From: a virus | Virus record (IMG/VR): IMGVR_UViG_3300015263_000634 | Span: 1-53,211 of that record | Direction: 5' to 3' (one strand) | DNA length: 53,211 bases | Shown: positions 50,757-53,211 of the stretch, piece after piece | Numbering within the stretch: the stretch's first letter is position 1 | Layout of the letters: each line of letters starts with the position of its first letter | Notes under the pieces: generated by a model | Databases searched by the model: none | The model's input: only the letters and a program-made list of their open reading frames with translations | What the model was told of the DNA's origin: nothing | Translations under genes and position numbers: made by a program

Positions 50757-50878
50757 CCGTCTTTTACAGAGAGGATTACGTCTACCAGAGTTGGAAGAAT
50801 GTGCCGGTTTATGAATGGAAGAGATACTTCATCTACCGAGTCGTCTTCAGAAATGGCAGGTATGTTCACTACGATTAG
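50753..50878 (+). CDS. Microprotein array member 8 (41 aa, TTG start)
   Basis: Begins at a TTG after GGGAGGGCAGGGT. Core motif PVYEW in NVPVYEWKRYFIYRV, ending aromatic/basic (RYVHYD). Confidence 0.55.
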   Translation: MTVFYREDYVYQSWKNVPVYEWKRYFIYRVVFRNGRYVHYD

Positions 50879-50889
50879 AATGAATTGAA

Positions 50890-51015
50890 ATGGCAACAGG
50901 TAACCCAAAAACAGTGAACCAGCCTTCATTGGGCAGGTTCTATAAAGGATGGGCAGCAGAGCCTCCCACCATCATGTGGAGTGCTTGGTGGGTATTGGAC
51001 AGGAGGAGAAGGTGA
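50890..51015 (+). CDS. Microprotein array member 9 (41 aa)
   Basis: MATGNPKTVNQPSLGRFYKG..., core motif PTIMW in EPPTIMWSAWWVLD, Arg-rich end. The ribosome site is weak. Confidence 0.5.
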   Translation: MATGNPKTVNQPSLGRFYKGWAAEPPTIMWSAWWVLDRRRR

Positions 51016-51242
51016 AGAAGTACAGGATCGTAGTAACCAAGCAATCGGGGGGTGGGTATTCATACAGGGTGGAATCGAAGAACCGTGGGTTTGCTTCAGC
51101 ATTCGATGAGTGGGAAGGAGAAACTTACGTTTCATCGGAGCAGGAGGCATTGGCAACCATCAACAAGCTGATGAGGAAGGAAGAAACTATGAATTATAGA
51201 AAGATCATCCGCCTCCCCAAGAGAGTATGGTGGCCGTTTTGA
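51012..51242 (+). CDS. Small protein in microprotein array (76 aa, GTG start)
   Basis: GTG start after AGGAGGAGAAG, overlapping the previous stop. Beta-rich first half (KKYRIVVTKQSGGGYSYRVE), then a helix with QEALATINKLMRKEE; the end reads LPKRVWWPF, so the P-x-x-x-W pattern appears at the C-terminus. Confidence 0.6.
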   Translation: MKKYRIVVTKQSGGGYSYRVESKNRGFASAFDEWEGETYVSSEQEALATINKLMRKEETMNYRKIIRLPKRVWWPF

Positions 51243-51367
51243 TACGCTTCGTCAAGGATCATTTAGGTGTTCCGTGGTTCTATTCCGATCCAATGCATCT
51301 GTGGAGTACACGATGGAAGGACGGAAATATTATTGAACCACCAAGATATATCGGAGGAAACCGATGA
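51227..51367 (+). CDS. Microprotein array member 10 (46 aa)
   Basis: MVAVLIRFVKDHLGVPWFY..., core motif region VPWFYSDPMHLWSTRW. It overlaps the previous gene by 16 bp; AAGAGAGT precedes the ATG. Confidence 0.55.
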   Translation: MVAVLIRFVKDHLGVPWFYSDPMHLWSTRWKDGNIIEPPRYIGGNR

Positions 51368-51471
51368 GGCGCTTCTTCAGGAAAGCGATATTCATCAGGC
51401 CCATGCGGAAAGTGATGTATGTCCCAAATTTCAGGGCACCTCCCAAAAACATGTGGGTACTGTTGAGATGA
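51364..51471 (+). CDS. Microprotein array member 11 (35 aa)
   Basis: MRRFFRKAIFIRPMRK..., very basic, core motif PKNMW in APPKNMWVLLR. GGAGGAAACCG precedes the ATG; ATGA overlaps on both sides. Confidence 0.6.
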   Translation: MRRFFRKAIFIRPMRKVMYVPNFRAPPKNMWVLLR

Positions 51472-51593
51472 TCCGGTTCAGATCGAGATGGCTTTTCGTG
51501 GACGGGAAGTTTGTGAGGGTCCCCGGTATTTATTGGGTTGGATTGAAGATAAAGGTTCGGGAAAAATGGAAAGTCAAGAAGAAGAATGGATGA
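51468..51593 (+). CDS. Microprotein array member 12 (41 aa)
   Basis: MIRFRSRWLFVDGKFVRVP..., core motif PGIYW followed by VGLKIKVREKW. Very basic end. ATGA overlap with both neighbours. Confidence 0.65.
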   Translation: MIRFRSRWLFVDGKFVRVPGIYWVGLKIKVREKWKVKKKNG

Positions 51594-51976
51594 ACGAGCC
51601 GAACGTTCTCCCGGTGTTCTTTGATATGAACTACCACGGGGTCATCACTCGGCACCCAAACATGGGATTTCTGCGTGGGTATCTTCGTCTCCCTCCAAGC
51701 AACAGGTTTCATGGGAAGGGGTATGACGAAATTGATGTCGATGTTCATGGCGGTCTGACCTTCTTCCACCACAGCCTGAATATCGATATGAACAGGTGGG
51801 ATGAGAATACCGGTGGGTGGTGGATTGGCTTCGATTGCGGTCATTTCATGGATACGATCCCCAACTATAAAAAGTTCGACCGAGACTCAACTTACAAGAA
51901 TATCTGGTATGTGGTCAGAGAACTGGAAAGACTATACAAGCAGGTTAAAGATCAATCATGGCTGATACACAAGTAA
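51590..51976 (+). CDS. Conserved phage protein (WWIGFDCGH type)
   Basis: A 128-residue protein with GYDEIDVDVHGGLTFFHH and a GGWWIGFDCGHFMDTIP block, followed by a helical KNIWYVVRELERLYKQV end. The V-H-G-G-L-T plus WW-x-GFDC-x-H-x-x-D pair is a known uncharacterised family widespread in phages. The ATG at 51590 overlaps the previous stop after AAGAAGAAG. Not a member of the microprotein family except for an N-terminal LPVFF. Confidence 0.75.
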   Translation: MNEPNVLPVFFDMNYHGVITRHPNMGFLRGYLRLPPSNRFHGKGYDEIDVDVHGGLTFFHHSLNIDMNRWDENTGGWWIGFDCGHFMDTIPNYKKFDRDSTYKNIWYVVRELERLYKQVKDQSWLIHK

Positions 51977-52131
51977 AACTTCAGGTATTCTTCAGAGACT
52001 CCAAAGTAAACAGGAACGGATCACCGGAAGGTGTTCCGAAGCTGTATTGGGCAGGACAATGGAACCTACACAGGATTACATGGAATGAAACGATTCTTAA
52101 AAGAATACCCGATGTTTATAGAGAAATCTAA
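51958..52131 (+). CDS. Microprotein array member 13 (57 aa)
   Basis: MADTQVKLQVFFRDSKVN..., core motif PKLYW in GVPKLYWAGQWNLHRI. It overlaps neighbours by 19 and 47 bp. Confidence 0.6.
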   Translation: MADTQVKLQVFFRDSKVNRNGSPEGVPKLYWAGQWNLHRITWNETILKRIPDVYREI

Positions 52132-52228
52132 CAAACAAAGGAATTGGGTGTACGTCCCCCTGCTTTCTTGGGGAGGATTAGGGATAAGGAGAGGCGAGAA
52201 ATGGAATTTTATTTACTCGACGAAATAG
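52085..52228 (+). CDS. Microprotein array member 14 (47 aa)
   Basis: MKRFLKEYPMFIEKSNKQRN..., core motif PLLSW in YVPLLSWGGLGIRRGEKW, closest to member 12. AGGATTACATGGA precedes the ATG. Confidence 0.6.
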   Translation: MKRFLKEYPMFIEKSNKQRNWVYVPLLSWGGLGIRRGEKWNFIYSTK

Positions 52229-52626
52229 AGAACATAACGGGTTGGCCCCGTCATCGGATCATATATAACGAGAAGGTCAGGAAGTTCCCTCGCCGGTACA
52301 GGTCGAAGGTGGGGAAACCGCGCTGGAAAAAGACAGACATTGAGAAATGGATGGATGAGCAGGTGGGAGTGAGAGAGCAGATACTCCACCATTATCGCAG
52401 GAAAGGATGTGTCATCATCCGCGACGGCGGTGCCCTTGCGATTTATTCGCCACCGGGGTTTAATTTCAACGACGGCAACGCCCGCTACCACGTCAAGACG
52501 CTGGAAGACCATGACATTCCACGCCTCGATTTCAGGAACATAAGTATCGGACAATGCAAGGATGGGCCAAGATGTATCGTTTGCAATGAAGTGAGAGGAT
52601 GGATCAGTGAAGGGATTGGAGATTGA
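52201..52626 (+). CDS. AlpA/MerR-like HTH protein with unknown C-terminus
   Basis: A 141-residue protein. Residues 1-50 (LLDEIENITGWPRHRIIYNE, GKPRWKKTDIEKWMDEQ) have the excisionase/AlpA winged-HTH pattern. The C-terminus is beta-rich with GPRCIVCNEVRGW. It could regulate the array or act as an excisionase for the integrase at 25 kb (inference). AAGGAGAGGCGAGAA precedes the ATG. Confidence 0.65.
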   Translation: MEFYLLDEIENITGWPRHRIIYNEKVRKFPRRYRSKVGKPRWKKTDIEKWMDEQVGVREQILHHYRRKGCVIIRDGGALAIYSPPGFNFNDGNARYHVKTLEDHDIPRLDFRNISIGQCKDGPRCIVCNEVRGWISEGIGD

Positions 52627-52936
52627 AGAAGGAATAGCGACAGATCATGCGAGAGGCCGGATCAGGCAAAGGATAAAGGTTCCAAAGAGAGCGACGGACA
52701 GGGCGGTCAAATTGGCCTTGAAACGCGGTCATCCCCCAACATCCTATACAGGGGCAATGCGCAAGTATCTGGACAAGATAAGCCAGAAGACCATGCACTA
52801 CGGCAAAAATTCCATGCTGATCGTGTATGCCAAAAGCCTGTATATCTTCACCGGCACAGAAACTCCCGTCCTGATTACAGTGTGGAGGCTCCCGAAAAGG
52901 TTTCGGGACGTGAGGCCGAAGGGAATGGAAGAATGA
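52607..52936 (+). CDS. Conserved phage protein, GTG start
   Basis: A 109-residue basic protein (ATDHARGRIRQRIKVPKRATD, YTGAMRKYLDKISQ, a SLYIFTGTETPVLITVW strand pair, LPKRFR end). The order of an Arg-rich helix, a short helix and a Y-x-F-x-G-x3-T-V-x-x-LPKRF end is a recurrent uncharacterised phage family. GTG after GAGAGGATGGATCA. Confidence 0.7.
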   Translation: MKGLEIEEGIATDHARGRIRQRIKVPKRATDRAVKLALKRGHPPTSYTGAMRKYLDKISQKTMHYGKNSMLIVYAKSLYIFTGTETPVLITVWRLPKRFRDVRPKGMEE

Positions 52937-53115
52937 TAAGGAGTGTGTACATACCGGTAAATGATAGATGCTTTCTGTCCATCATCTGCTCCTCGTTCCA
53001 CATAACAAAGTATCTGGAAACCGACAAGGATTTTCTTCCGTGGATACAGGTCGGGCCAATGGTTTTCATGGTCCCGTTCGAAGACAGGAAAGAGAAAGGC
53101 TGGAGAACGGTATGA
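52933..53115 (+). CDS. Small protein in microprotein array (60 aa)
   Basis: MIRSVYIPVNDRCFLSIICS..., with a LPWIQVGPMVFMVPF segment resembling the family core without the Trp position. GGAAGA precedes the ATG, which overlaps the previous stop. Confidence 0.6.
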   Translation: MIRSVYIPVNDRCFLSIICSSFHITKYLETDKDFLPWIQVGPMVFMVPFEDRKEKGWRTV

Positions 53116-53211
53116 TGCACATACTGGAAATACGCAAAATCAATTTTGCCTTTGAAACAAGGTGCGAGTTTTACAGTGGTGAATACACTGTCGGCAGAAT
53201 ACCGTGGATCA
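53112..53211 (+). CDS. Next microprotein (partial, cut by window end)
   Basis: Starts MMHILEIRKINFAFETRCEF at an ATG overlapping the previous stop; the last visible residues are GRIPWI, the beginning of the family core. The 3' end lies outside the window. Confidence 0.5.
   Translation, partial: MMHILEIRKINFAFETRCEFYSGEYTVGRIPWI

Noticed and set aside
1-53211. CRISPR array
   Set aside because: No regularly spaced repeats of 23-47 bp; the repeats found are short dispersed palindromes.

Overview
The window is a tailed-phage genome segment, probably a podovirus-like phage of an alphaproteobacterium. The phage type is suggested by a T7-gp13-like acetyltransferase fold, Ala/Gln-rich internal virion proteins and a 2,640-residue polyvalent ejection-type protein next to tail, holin, endolysin and spanin genes. 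The host is an inference: the zinc-ribbon/HTH regulator at 33.8 kb and the integrase resemble rhizobial-type proteins. Genes are packed with 1-4 bp ATGA/TGATG overlaps and good Shine-Dalgarno sites. The large terminase, portal, major capsid protein and a DNA polymerase are not visible here, so they probably lie outside the window.

Layout. (1) 0-21.1 kb, plus strand: tail repeat protein, tail fibre, lysis cassette (GH108 endolysin, holin, nested Rz/Rz1-type spanins), a conserved structural protein, a run of internal virion proteins, the giant polyvalent protein (metallopeptidase motif, ADP-ribosyltransferase-like and LPD38-like regions), then an HTH-metallophosphoesterase. (2) 21.1-29.5 kb, minus strand: small unknown genes, an SPFH/prohibitin-like membrane protein with a 44-residue membrane partner, a tyrosine recombinase lacking one conserved catalytic residue, an HNH protein, SSB-like protein, ERF-like annealing protein and a Cas4/AddB-like PD-(D/E)XK nuclease with a four-cysteine cluster. 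(3) 29.5-37.2 kb, plus strand: RusA-like resolvase, a ~390-nt densely structured non-coding region, zinc-ribbon proteins, a classical AAA+ ATPase, HTH/zinc-ribbon regulators, and a T7-gp4-like primase-helicase. (4) 37.2-48.2 kb, minus strand: a ParB-domain/degenerate MT-A70 fusion, a MoxR/DUF3150/VWA-metallopeptidase module, HNH endonuclease, a lambda-type protein phosphatase, and many tiny membrane proteins. (5) 48.4-53.2 kb, plus strand: an orphan small terminase, a ~0.94 kb gene-free tract, then an unbroken operon of about 20 genes, most only 35-60 codons long and too short for ordinary gene callers.

The three observations I consider most novel: (a) at least 15 of the consecutive microproteins at 49.8-53.2 kb share a P-x-(Y/F/L/I)-x-W core, as if one tiny ancestral gene had been amplified; (b) eight exact CGAC-N5-GTCG palindromes, mostly sitting between the -35 and -10 of predicted promoters that head the minus-strand operons (and three plus-strand units), which looks like a phage-wide regulon; (c) the 30,309-30,701 tract folds by eye into at least seven hairpins or multi-branch helices and encodes no convincing protein, suggesting a new structured phage RNA. 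A second repeated palindrome (GGCCA-AAA-TGGCC core) occurs six times. All functional assignments are from reading sequence; no searches were run.
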